From assembly GCA_002887195.1 (NCBI GenBank), contig PJAB01001815.1, positions 1 to 12,045 on the forward strand: a DNA stretch of 12,045 nucleotides, given 5' to 3'. Origin of the DNA: Chrysochromulina parva. Its lineage: Eukaryota > Haptophyta > Prymnesiales > Chrysochromulinaceae. The number at the start of each line of letters is the position of its first letter. Position 1 is the first letter of the stretch. Below are positions 1 to 7,051 of this stretch, piece by piece. The notes under the pieces were generated by a model. The model was not told the origin of the DNA, did not search any database, and worked only from the letters and a program-made list of their open reading frames with translations. The position numbers were made by a program, and so were the translations under genes.

Positions 1-891
1 GTTGCCGAGCGCCGAGAGCGACAAGTTGATCTTGGTCGCCTCCTTGAGTCGGTCGCCGCTCGCCTGCGTCTTCGACTGGCGCTCGGAGCCCGCCAGGTCG
101 ACGAGGTTGAGCTTGCCCATGCGGATGGCGGACGTGCCATCCTCGCGCGTCTCGCACGACTCGACGGTGATCGTGTAGATGGAGTGCGAGCGGGACGAGT
201 CCTGGTTCATGGCCGTTGCGCCCACGTGCCGATTCTTGGCGCCGAAGTCACGAAGCTTGTCGCACTCGCGAGTCGACTTGACCACGTACGACGTGAGGTC
301 ACGCACGTACACACCCGCGTCCGGGTTCTCCTTCAGCTCGAGCTTGTTGGCCGTGTTCTTCGAGAGCAGATCGCGGATCTCCTCGTTGTAGATCTCGAGG
401 TAGGAGGCGCGCACGAGGAACTCGGTATTCTGGCCGCCACGCGCCGCGATGAGATCGAAGATCTGCTGGAAGGCACGCGGGATGATGCCTCGCAGCTCGG
501 GCGGATCGTTGACGCCCTCCATCGTGAAGGTCTTGCCGGTGCCGGTTTGGCCGTAGGCGAAGATGGTGCCGTTGAAGCCATCGATGACGGATTCGACGAT
601 GCGCGATGCCGTATTCATGTAAATGTACTCCTGAGTCACGCTCTCGTCGTACACCTGATCGAACGTGAATGTCTTTGGCGGCTCGTTGCTGCCGATTGGC
701 GACACTACGCAGGTGCCGTTCTTGGGATCCACATGGACGATGCGCTCGCGCCCATCGCCCCGTTCCTTGCTGTTCAGCGGGCGGCAGCGCACACACACAC
801 GCACGCTCTCCTCCTTCTTGCCGCCGTACACCGGATCGCGCATGTCGTTGACCGCGGCGACGGCCTTCGCAGCAGCTCTCAATTTGTCCAT
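1..891 (-). CDS. Kinesin-2-type motor domain (FLA10/KIF3-like), 3' part cut by window edge
   Basis: This is the N-terminal 297 residues of a plus-end-directed microtubule motor. The frame is read on the minus strand from the ATG at 891-889 without a break to the window edge. The start has G at -3 and +4, and no earlier in-frame ATG was found. Motifs lie in kinesin order: RCRPLN near residues 35-40, P-loop GQTGTGKT 114-121, [11 protein letters not shown] 166-176, switch I NQDSSRSH 229-236 and switch II DLAGSE 265-270. The [15 protein letters not shown] stretch and the very short N-terminal extension match, from memory, kinesin-2 motors that drive anterograde intraflagellar transport. The end of the motor, neck linker, coiled coil and tail lie beyond the left edge. 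There are no introns in this part. It is transcribed divergently from KdsB. Kinesin identity is certain from the motifs; the kinesin-2 subfamily is inferred from resemblance. Confidence 0.93.
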   Translation of the reverse strand, partial: MDKLRAAAKAVAAVNDMRDPVYGGKKEESVRVCVRCRPLNSKERGDGRERIVHVDPKNGTCVVSPIGSNEPPKTFTFDQVYDESVTQEYIYMNTASRIVESVIDGFNGTIFAYGQTGTGKTFTMEGVNDPPELRGIIPRAFQQIFDLIAARGGQNTEFLVRASYLEIYNEEIRDLLSKNTANKLELKENPDAGVYVRDLTSYVVKSTRECDKLRDFGAKNRHVGATAMNQDSSRSHSIYTITVESCETREDGTSAIRMGKLNLVDLAGSERQSKTQASGDRLKEATKINLSLSALGN

Positions 892-1156
892 GACCACAAC
901 AGGAGTAGCGGCACGAGCGGCACGAGCGGCGCCAGACAGTGACACGATAGAGTCGGCCCGCACCGTTAGGAAGAAGAGGCTGACCTATTGCTGTGAAACG
1001 GACTTGGTTTTGAGTTTCCTCGCTAAATGTACATGTACCGCATGCCCGAGTTACTTGGCTGGTGACGTGACGGATGTGTGACTTGACTTGACTTGACTTG
1101 ACTTGACTTGACTTGAATTGACCGAAGTCGCTGGTGTATCGGAAGGGGCCCCCTGT
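892..1156. promoter_or_regulatory. Divergent intergenic region between kinesin and KdsB
   Basis: These 265 bases separate two divergently read genes, so both promoters and 5' leaders should lie here. I see no convincing TATA box. The visible structure is an ACTTG microsatellite close to the KdsB start and an ATGTACATGTACCGCATG stretch near 1027-1044 containing the palindrome GTACATGTAC. The assignment as a shared promoter rests on gene orientation only. Confidence 0.5.
1081..1120 (+). repeat. (ACTTG)7 pentanucleotide microsatellite
   Basis: Seven perfect head-to-tail copies of ACTTG fill 1081-1115 and are followed by one degenerate copy, AATTG, at 1116-1120. The tract ends 36 bases before the chosen KdsB ATG, so it lies in the KdsB leader or core promoter. 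The unit contains TGA, which closes the KdsB frame upstream at 1109-1111. Confidence 0.97.
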
Positions 1157-2101
1157 ATGCCGACCACGTCGGCCAATGCGGTGGTTGTGATCCCGTCGCG
1201 CTTCGGCTCGTCGCGCCTACCCGGCAAGCCGTTGCTGCGCATGCTCGGTGGTGCGCCCATGATCGCTCACGTGGTGCGCGCGGCGCTCGGGGCGCGGTCG
1301 GTGAGCCGCGTGCTCGTCGCCACGGACCATGAGGAGATTGCCGTGGCTGCCGCTCGTGCGGGCGCAGAGACGGTCATGACGGACAAAGCCATTCAGACGG
1401 GCACGGATCGCGTCGCAGCGGCCATGCGCCTCACGCAGACGTCTGCCGACATCGTCGTCAATGTGCAGGGCGACGAGCCTCTAATCGAGCCGGAATCTAT
1501 CGACCTTGCGGTGCGGCTGCTGCTCGAGCAGCCTCAGGCCGACATTGCGACGCTCAGCGCCCCGTTGCCGCTCTCCGCCTTGCTCGACCCTAGCAAGGTT
1601 AAAGTGGTGTGCAGCTCCATCGCAAGCGGACCCGCACACGAGCCCGGTCCGCGCACGCGGAACGGCGCAAACGCGCTCTTCTTCAGTCGCGCTCCAATCG
1701 GTGTGGACCGTGAGACGCTGCGAGCGCTGATGCAGTCGCACATGGGCAGCAGCCACCGCGCAGACGGCGACGCCGCCGTGGCCGCCATGGATTTGCCGTT
1801 GTCGCACGCCTGCCGGTTGCATGTGGGCTTGTATGCCTTCCGGTCGGCCGCTCTGCTACGCTTCGTTGCACTGCCGCCTTCGCATCTGGAGCGCCTCGAG
1901 CAGCTCGAGCAGATGCGCGCACTCGAGGACGGGATGCGCATCGTGGTAGGCGAGGTCGATCACGTGTCGCGCGGCGTCGACACGGTCGACGATCTAGAGG
2001 CTCTAGAGGCGCGGTGGCGAGCTGACCGGGGCTTGCGAGAGAGCCTACGTACATGGCTTACGGACAACGGGTATGCGGGGCGTGGAGCCTTCCCGTCGTA
2101 G
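1157..2101 (+). CDS. kdsB: 3-deoxy-manno-octulosonate cytidylyltransferase (CMP-Kdo synthetase)
   Basis: The predicted 314-residue enzyme couples CTP and Kdo to give CMP-Kdo plus pyrophosphate. CMP-Kdo is the donor for Kdo in bacterial lipopolysaccharide, plant pectin and the scales or theca of some green flagellates. KdsB motifs appear in order: IPSRFGSSRLPGKPL 12-26 (nucleotide loop), ATDHEEI 55-61, TGTDR 81-85, VNVQGDEP 101-108, NALFFSRAPI 172-181, HVGLYAFR 222-229 and GVDTVDDL 273-280. The Asp residues in QGDEP and GVDT are the expected divalent-metal ligands. It is longer than bacterial KdsB (about 250 residues) because of an insertion near 153-170, a second near 188-218 and a C-terminal tail. 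The ATG at 1157 is used because the frame is closed by TGA at 1109 and the only alternative is a TTG; its context (T at -3) is weak. No N-terminal membrane anchor or clear targeting peptide is visible, unlike plant homologues. There are no introns. Confidence 0.93.
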   Translation: MPTTSANAVVVIPSRFGSSRLPGKPLLRMLGGAPMIAHVVRAALGARSVSRVLVATDHEEIAVAAARAGAETVMTDKAIQTGTDRVAAAMRLTQTSADIVVNVQGDEPLIEPESIDLAVRLLLEQPQADIATLSAPLPLSALLDPSKVKVVCSSIASGPAHEPGPRTRNGANALFFSRAPIGVDRETLRALMQSHMGSSHRADGDAAVAAMDLPLSHACRLHVGLYAFRSAALLRFVALPPSHLERLEQLEQMRALEDGMRIVVGEVDHVSRGVDTVDDLEALEARWRADRGLRESLRTWLTDNGYAGRGAFPS

Positions 2102-2559
2102 CTAGGATAGGGTGGTGGCTGCCTGAGATCTTGAGGGCTGCGACCCAACGACCACTTCGCGGCCCACGGTTGAATTGTTTTGTTGTTTGCGACGCTCACG
2201 CTGCAGCCTTGGTGCTTGCCGGCCGTTCCCCGCGCCGCTGGGCCAAGTCGCTGGGATCGGAGCCGCGGAACACCAGGCGCCATTGACGCGCGCACCCCAA
2301 CTGAAGCTCGACGGAGCGCGGTGCCGGCTGCCGCGTGCTGGACGGGACTCAGGAGTGATTGAATCGACTCTGGCTTTGTCGTGTTGGCGCGATCCCGCGA
2401 ACATGCCGCACGGTCTGGAAAATGGAGCGTCGTCACTGCCCGTTCTTGTCCCGCGCGCTCCGGGATGTACACATTTTGTCATTCGTATTACCTAGCGTAG
2501 ACGACGGTCTACATACACGTTTGCAAAACTCGCATTTATTTATGAGACCGCTCACCCGC

Positions 2560-2594
2560 GGAACGCCCGGGCGGGCGTGAACAAGGCGTGTTCC
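2560..2594. repeat. GC-rich imperfect inverted repeat with nested palindrome
   Basis: GGAACGCCC at 2560-2568 can pair with GGCGTGTTCC at 2585-2594 with one bulged base. Inside it, CGCCCGGGCG at 2564-2573 is a perfect 10-bp palindrome. It lies between converging genes. Its role is unknown, and a chance hairpin in GC-rich DNA is possible. Confidence 0.45.
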
Positions 2595-2670
2595 CCAGTA
2601 CCGCCCGCTCGGCCTCGGCTGCACCGCTGCTCGCGCGCACTTATCCGTTTCTTATCCGTACTGCCCCGTA

Positions 2671-2709
2671 CTAATCATGATTCCTTCCCGAGTCTAATCA
2701 TGATTTCTT
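2671..2709 (+). repeat. Two-copy direct repeat CTAATCATGATTnCTT
   Basis: CTAATCATGATTCCTT at 2671-2686 recurs as CTAATCATGATTTCTT at 2694-2709, spaced 23 bases start to start. Each copy contains the palindrome AATCATGATT. They lie about 240 bases beyond the RRM gene stop codon, in the convergent spacer. Confidence 0.7.
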
Positions 2710-2949
2710 AAAGAGGATTTTGATCCGATCGGTTCTTCTTCGCTTCTTGACGACTGGCGGTGACGTATCGGCCCGTGTCGTGTTCAATCAGCATCCACCA
2801 TTCGCCCGTCCCTCCTCAGGCTGTGGATCCTTCATCTAGCCACCTCGCGAGGTCTGAACGCCCGGCACGGCGTTGCGCAACCTCGATTTCCACCGCCCTT
2901 CCTTGCAGCCTGCAGTCATGTGCATGCAAATCTAATCCATCGATGCGCA

Positions 2950-4181
2950 TTACATCGAGAGGCTATCTGGCGGACCCGCACCAGATGGTCTCATGCCGTT
3001 TCCTCCCGACGGCGGCATGGACCCGTTGCCCATACCCTCACTCCACTGCGGCATGCTGACCATCTGAGGAAAAAACATCTGTGGGCAAGTGATGGGCCAA
3101 TAAGGAAGTCACGTGCGTGGCATAGGGAGATGAGGCGGCACACGAGAGCACGGGTGCGGGGAGGCGGCTCAGGGGCGCAAGGCGGCGTGAGGGCGAGGCG
3201 GGAGACGAGACGACGTACCTGCTGCTGCAGATGCGAAGGCGAGGGCGGCCCTGATCCCATCCAGTGGCCATTCAGCAAGCCCTGACCCCCTTGCACTTGC
3301 ATGCCTTGCGGCATCATGGCGATCATCTGGGGCACAACTGCCCGCACACAAAACGACGGGAGGCACGGGTGTCGTCAGCCATCGCAGAGGCAGCAGTGCA
3401 ACAGATGGCGTTTGGGGATTGGGGGCGGGCACGAGCGTGCGGCACGTACATCCCATCATCTGCGGTGGCATCATTCCCCCGGAGAAGTTGCCGGCTGGTG
3501 GCAAGGCCGACTGCTGCGGCTGAAAGAAGGGCATGGAGCCGGGCATCGCGCCCATGGCGCTGCCCATGCCGCCCTGCTGCTGCTGCTGCTGCATCATCAT
3601 CTGCTGCATAGCCAAGTTCAAAGCTGCGTAGTTCATTCCACAGTAGAAATTCCCCATTTGTGAGCCTCCGACAGCGCCGCCGGCGCCGCGTCCTCTGCCG
3701 CCGGCGCCGGCGCCGCCACCACGTCGCTTGCTGGCCTCACGCGCGTCGCGCTTGCGACTACCCGGCGCGTCTGCCCATCGCACGACCAAGGGCTCAGTGG
3801 CATCTGGCAGCCTGTGCTGTCCGTGGATGCCTTCGATAGCAGCCTGCGCCATCTCCCGCGTGGTGTAGCGTACGAACGCGCATGCCATCCCGCTTCGGCT
3901 GCCGCCTCGCATGATAAAGACCTCCTCGACCTTGCCGTGCTCCTCAAAGAGCTTGCGCAGGTCATCCTCACTGCTGCTGGGTGGACAACCTGCAAGATCG
4001 AGATCGGGGGATACTAAGGATCACACGCTGAGCCCATCACTCAGGGATAGCACGCATGCAGCAGCAGCAGCAGCAGGCGTAGCGAAGCGATCAGCTCGAA
4101 GCGGTGCATACCGCCGATGAAGAGTTTGTTTTCGGCGTTGGGCTCTACTCCGACTGATGCATCCCCTGCCGCTGCTGCCAT
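2950..4181 (-). CDS. Single-RRM RNA-binding protein with Met/Gln/Gly/Pro-rich tail, four exons
   Basis: I reconstruct four minus-strand exons: 4181-4112, 3989-3450, 3337-3219 and 3078-2950, totalling 858 coding bases and 285 residues. The start ATG (4181-4179) follows an in-frame TGA; the stop TAA is at 2952-2950. All three junctions are GT-AG and keep phase, and the first two rebuild codons across the splice. Residues 19-97 form an RNA recognition motif: RNP2 KLFIGG 19-24, EDDLRKLFEEHGKVEEV 31-47 and RNP1 MACAFVRY 58-65. The layout resembles CELF/Bruno-type RRMs from memory, but only one RRM is present. After it come a basic Arg/Gly-rich linker (101-130) and a low-complexity tail with a Met/Gln run at 151-172 and repeated MP/QM pairs to the C-terminus. 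It probably binds mRNA in the nucleus or cytoplasm; the tail looks disordered. RRM identity is firm, the splice model good, and target RNAs unknown. Confidence 0.85.
3079..3218 (-). other. Intron 3 of the RRM gene (140 bp)
   Basis: The donor is CAG|GTACGTCG at 3218 and the acceptor TTGCCCACAG ends at 3079. The intron falls between codons and joins SPSHLQQQ to MFFPQMVSMPQW. The final exon ends in SLSM and TAA. Confidence 0.82.
3338..3449 (-). other. Intron 2 of the RRM gene (112 bp)
   Basis: The donor is T|GTACGTGC at 3449 and the acceptor TGCGGGCAG ends at 3338. The splice creates a Phe codon and joins PPQMMG to FVPQMIAMMPQ, keeping the Met/Gln/Pro composition on both sides. Unspliced, the frame loses that composition at once. 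Confidence 0.82.
3990..4111 (-). other. Intron 1 of the RRM gene (122 bp)
   Basis: The donor is G|GTATGC at 4111 and the acceptor TCTTGCAG|GT ends at 3990. Splicing joins KLFIGG to the rest of the RRM and rebuilds the second Gly codon of that motif across the junction. A pyrimidine-rich stretch precedes the acceptor, and a CTG repeat lies inside the intron. Confidence 0.85.
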
Positions 4182-4712
4182 TCGTCAGTCTGCGCACACA
4201 TGAAAAGTGCACGTCAGCGCCTGATGAATTGATTGGGTTGCGCTCTGTACGAGGCCAAAAAGGCCGCACGCGCAAGCTCTGGCATGATCGTGCGCGATCG
4301 TGCGCGATCGTGCGCGATCGTGCTCTATGGATGCACAGCCGCAGCCTGAATGCCATGACTCCATTGGAGGTCATGATTTGGACGGGATGAGGGTTGGCTA
4401 GCAGTCTAAGCGTCGAGTTAGTTGCATCGCACCAACGATGCTCATCGCGTGTGCCAGCATGCGCAATCATAATGTCGTGCGCGCACCGATTGTCCTGCCG
4501 GCGCACGGCCGGTCTACGGGGAAGGAATTCAGCACCACGGACCTCAGGGAATGAGTCGCTGAGCAAAAAAGCCCGAAGAAAGCGGTCTCCGAAAGATCTC
4601 TGCTTCGTGGTTCCTAATCGAAATAAAGGACATAATGGCAAAGCTTATTAAGGAAAAATTGCGAAGCTGCGAAGCTTCGATGCTATATTGTCAGGACGGA
4701 AACAATTCTCGG
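4182..4712. other. Spacer: methyltransferase 3' side and RRM gene upstream region
   Basis: This 531-base stretch lies between two minus-strand genes, so it should contain the 3' UTR of the methyltransferase and the promoter and leader of the RRM gene. Frames here give motif-free translations. It holds a 10-bp tandem repeat at 4286-4325 and, near 4661-4680, two copies of GCGAAGCT followed by the palindrome GAAGCTTC within a more AT-rich patch (about 4600-4690). An additional 5' non-coding exon cannot be excluded. Confidence 0.5.
4286..4325 (+). repeat. Four tandem copies of GATCGTGCGC
   Basis: Three perfect 10-bp units at 4286-4315 are followed by a fourth with one change (GATCGTGCTC, 4316-4325). 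Each junction creates the palindrome CGATCG. It lies about 100-145 bases upstream of the RRM gene start codon, a plausible promoter position. Confidence 0.95.
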
Positions 4713-5693
4713 CTACGAACCTGACGTTGCCTTGCAGCACAAGTTGGACAAGCTGCCCTCCGCATCTTCGTCGCGCGGCCGCTTGCTCGCGGATGCAGGC
4801 TCTCGTGCGGGCTCCGATGGCTCCGCTGCCAGCGGCTCAGCCTCTGCTGGTGGCACAGGAGCTCGTGGACCAGCGGCTTCTCCTGGCTTCCGGCGCCACC
4901 ACAGGCCCGTGCACTCGGGCACGATGCAGGGCGCATCGGCGGTCTCGCCGACGGACAGCAGCGCCTCCGCTCGTCTTACGACGCCCTTTCCGAAGAAGAA
5001 GAGAAGCGTGCTCATGGCGGTCGGTCGGTCGGGGAAGCGGTAGTCAGTGCGCAGCACACGCTGCGCTAAGCCCGCTTCGCGAAGGTGAGCGTACAGCCAG
5101 CTGCCGCTGCGCTGCGGCGTGTCGGTCGCAGTGCCCAACGTCTCGAGCACGGCTAGCAGTCCGCCCGGAGCAAGGACGCGATCCATCTCCGATAGCGCTG
5201 TATCCACCTCGCGTCGCCACGGACCGCCGGACGAGCCATCTGCGTACCACTCCTCGTACTCGGACTTGAGGTACGAGATTGCCCAGCCGGCGACCACGAC
5301 ATCAACGCTACCATCAGCCATCGGCAGGGCCCGCAGGTCAGCCTGGTGAAAGCTGACCGAGCAACTTGCATCGCCCATGGTCGAGCGCGCCACTGCAAGC
5401 GCCTCTGTAGAGCGATCGCAGACCACGACGCTCGCCACGTACGGCGCTAGCCGCTTCGCGAGCTTTCCAGTGCCTGCACCCACGTCGGCGACCGAAGTGC
5501 TGCGTGAGCAAAGCGGCACGAGCTCCCTGATCGCATCCACAATGGTATTGTGGTGATCCTGCCTCTGGCAAAGATCCGCTTCGTAGCGCGCACAGTCGCG
5601 CTCGGAGGCGTACACTGCCTGGTGCTTTTCTCGAAAGGAACGTGTGGCCACGGGCACATTACAATCCACATTGTCTGCGCTCCTGTCCACCAT
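4713..5693 (-). CDS. Class I SAM-dependent methyltransferase with disordered Pro/Ala-rich tail
   Basis: The predicted 326-residue protein should transfer a methyl group from S-adenosylmethionine to an unknown substrate. Rossmann-fold motifs are clear: motif I VADVGAGTGKL 68-78, the acidic residue after strand 2 (D93 in VVVCDRS), QADLRALP 117-124 and DVVVAGWAISYL 131-142. Downstream, LETLGT 183-188 and RTDYRF 215-220 resemble a subgroup of Methyltransf_11/25-type proteins found in bacteria and fungi, as far as I recall. The catalytic domain ends near 230. The remaining 95 residues are low-complexity Pro/Ala/Glu-rich and carry KRPRDED at 304-310, which could act as a nuclear signal. The ATG at 5693-5691 has a strong context (A at -3, G at +4), and the stop TAG is at 4715-4713. 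No introns are needed. The fold is certain; substrate and location are unknown. Confidence 0.85.
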   Translation of the reverse strand: MVDRSADNVDCNVPVATRSFREKHQAVYASERDCARYEADLCQRQDHHNTIVDAIRELVPLCSRSTSVADVGAGTGKLAKRLAPYVASVVVCDRSTEALAVARSTMGDASCSVSFHQADLRALPMADGSVDVVVAGWAISYLKSEYEEWYADGSSGGPWRREVDTALSEMDRVLAPGGLLAVLETLGTATDTPQRSGSWLYAHLREAGLAQRVLRTDYRFPDRPTAMSTLLFFFGKGVVRRAEALLSVGETADAPCIVPECTGLWWRRKPGEAAGPRAPVPPAEAEPLAAEPSEPAREPASASKRPRDEDAEGSLSNLCCKATSGS

Positions 5694-7026
5694 CTTGACA
5701 GGGTGATGAGGTGCCGAGAGTTTCTACGGTGCGGCGGCGGCGGGCGTATGTGCGCACCTTGTGGCTCCGTGGGGGTTTGTCGACGGGCGGGAGGCGTTCG
5801 TCGTACTCGCGAAGTGAAGAAGGAGGTGCTTGAGCTTGACTGACTGGAAGAGTGCACGGATCAGTGCACGCCGGGGAGCTCGGAGCACGCACGCCACACA
5901 CCGCATGGTAAACTCCGCACACCCCAACTTTCATTTCAGTGTTAATACACACAACACTTTCATTTCACAGAGTGGAGATGTGGTTCGCGGTTCATCACCA
6001 GCCCAGCTTACATGCATGTACCTAGGCGGACACAGTTCACGAACAGCCTCGAACGAACAGGAGGCTATTGATGAATAGAAGCGGCTAGAGACCGCGCCAC
6101 ACGGCGAGAGAGTGACGGATTTGTATCATCATATCGTATCATCCATGGTATCATCGGTGCTACACGTTCATTCCGACAACACACCACGCCGTTCAGGGCT
6201 TCCGGCGTCGCATCGCGTCGGACGTTGTCGGACGCGCTTATGCCTTATCGGCCCGCGGGGCGCGGGCCCGCGGCGCCGGGGTACGCGACACAGATTCAAT
6301 CTCGGAGATTCGCCGGATACGCATACGGCTGATCGGCACTCCACTTGTCTTTTCAAAACGTGAATCGTCGCACGTCGGTTAAATCATGATTTTAAATCTT
6401 AAACATTCTTCTCCGGATTGACGGACCTCACAAAAAGGTACAAAGCTCGACGCGCGCTCGTCCCCACAAGGCGGCGCAGCGAGTCGAGGCGTGGAGCGAT
6501 GCGGCGATGCCAGTGCATCACGCGTCTCGTCTCACTCTCCGCACACACGGTGACACAAATAAACGCAAGGTGCTGGTAGGCCGAGAGCCTTCGTTGATGA
6601 TTCGTAGATGTATCGAGATAGGTCTCAGGTCATGTCGTCATCTCCATGTCGTCACTCACATCAGGGGCGGAGCAGCACGTATAAACGCTGCCGCCGCCAT
6701 CGTGCCAGATGGCATATCGTGCCATAGGGCATTCTCCCACATCTCCATAGCGAGCGCCATATCGAGCGCCATGTCCCTGCCTCCTCATGCTCATCGTGCG
6801 CCACGCCCCGTTCCGGCCATCTCATACGTTCAATCTCTCCTCGGCAGGCCACCTCCCTCGACCGCCTCCCTCGCCCTCGTCTTCGCCGGCGAGCGCTGTT
6901 GGGCTCGGCGCGGCTCCCTCGACCTCGCGCGCGCACGCTGCTGGATCCACTGCTGTGCTGAATCGCTTCCTTACGTTGACCGACAGGATCTCCACCTGAT
7001 CTCCGCCTGATCTCCGCAGGGTCTCC
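5694..7026. other. Largest gene-free stretch (1.33 kb)
   Basis: It lies between the 5' end of the methyltransferase gene and the stop of the TOG gene, both minus strand, so it should hold one promoter and one 3' UTR plus about 1 kb of unassigned DNA. The longest frame, 6507-7010 plus, translates to motif-free sequence with no family resemblance. Visible items are short: ACTTTCATTTCA twice (5927-5938 and 5956-5967), GTATCATC three times (6123, 6136, 6148), a GC-rich palindrome CGCGGGCCCGCG at 6261-6272, and duplicated GAGCGCCAT near 6751-6772. I see no tRNA, rRNA or transposon. Confidence 0.5.
6123..6155 (+). repeat. Three spaced copies of GTATCATC
   Basis: Copies begin at 6123, 6136 and 6148, so the period is 13 then 12 bases, slightly more than one helical turn. 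They lie about 430-460 bases upstream of the methyltransferase start codon. They could be protein-binding sites or a decayed tandem repeat; the sequence alone does not decide. Confidence 0.6.
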
Positions 7027-7051
7027 TTACTTGACCGATAAGATCTCCGCC
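6969..7051. repeat. Imperfect duplication of the TOG gene's last codons
   Basis: The segment 7024-7051 (last codons and stop of the TOG gene, read on the minus strand) recurs at 6969-6996 with three substitutions and one inserted base. Between the copies, CTGATCTCCGC is repeated twice in tandem. The insertion changes AAGTAAGG to AACGTAAGG, so the downstream copy lacks the stop codon. Confidence 0.8.

Larger units (their letters stand above)
2102..2949. other. Convergent non-coding spacer, KdsB 3' end to RRM gene 3' end
   Basis: This 848-base stretch lies between two converging genes and should hold both 3' UTRs. The frames inside it translate to Arg/Pro/Ser-rich, motif-free sequence that looks non-coding. 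Visible structure is small: a GC-rich imperfect hairpin at 2560-2594, a short AT-rich patch (ATTTATTTA) near 2534-2542, and a direct repeat at 2671-2709. I see no RNA gene. Confidence 0.6.

Noticed and set aside
184..942. 252-codon plus-strand frame opposite the kinesin
   Set aside because: It is the antisense shadow of the kinesin motor domain, whose minus frame carries every expected motif.
1118..1156. TTG-initiated N-terminal extension of KdsB
   Set aside because: The 13 extra residues precede a proper ATG, are not part of the family, and TTG starts are improbable in a eukaryotic nuclear gene.
1157..2101. Bacterial contamination explaining KdsB
   Set aside because: The gene lies in continuous sequence beside a kinesin and has eukaryote-like spacing, with no ribosome-binding site. 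Eukaryotic KdsB is known from plants and algae.
2560..2594. Rho-independent terminator
   Set aside because: The hairpin has no T-tract and the genes are eukaryotic in structure, so the bacterial terminator model does not apply.
4286..4325. CRISPR-like array
   Set aside because: The units are 10 bp, contiguous and without unique spacers, so this is a simple tandem repeat.
6507..7010. 167-codon plus-strand frame in the large gap
   Set aside because: The translation is compositionally random, without motif or hydrophobic pattern, and overlaps repeats. I judge it non-coding.
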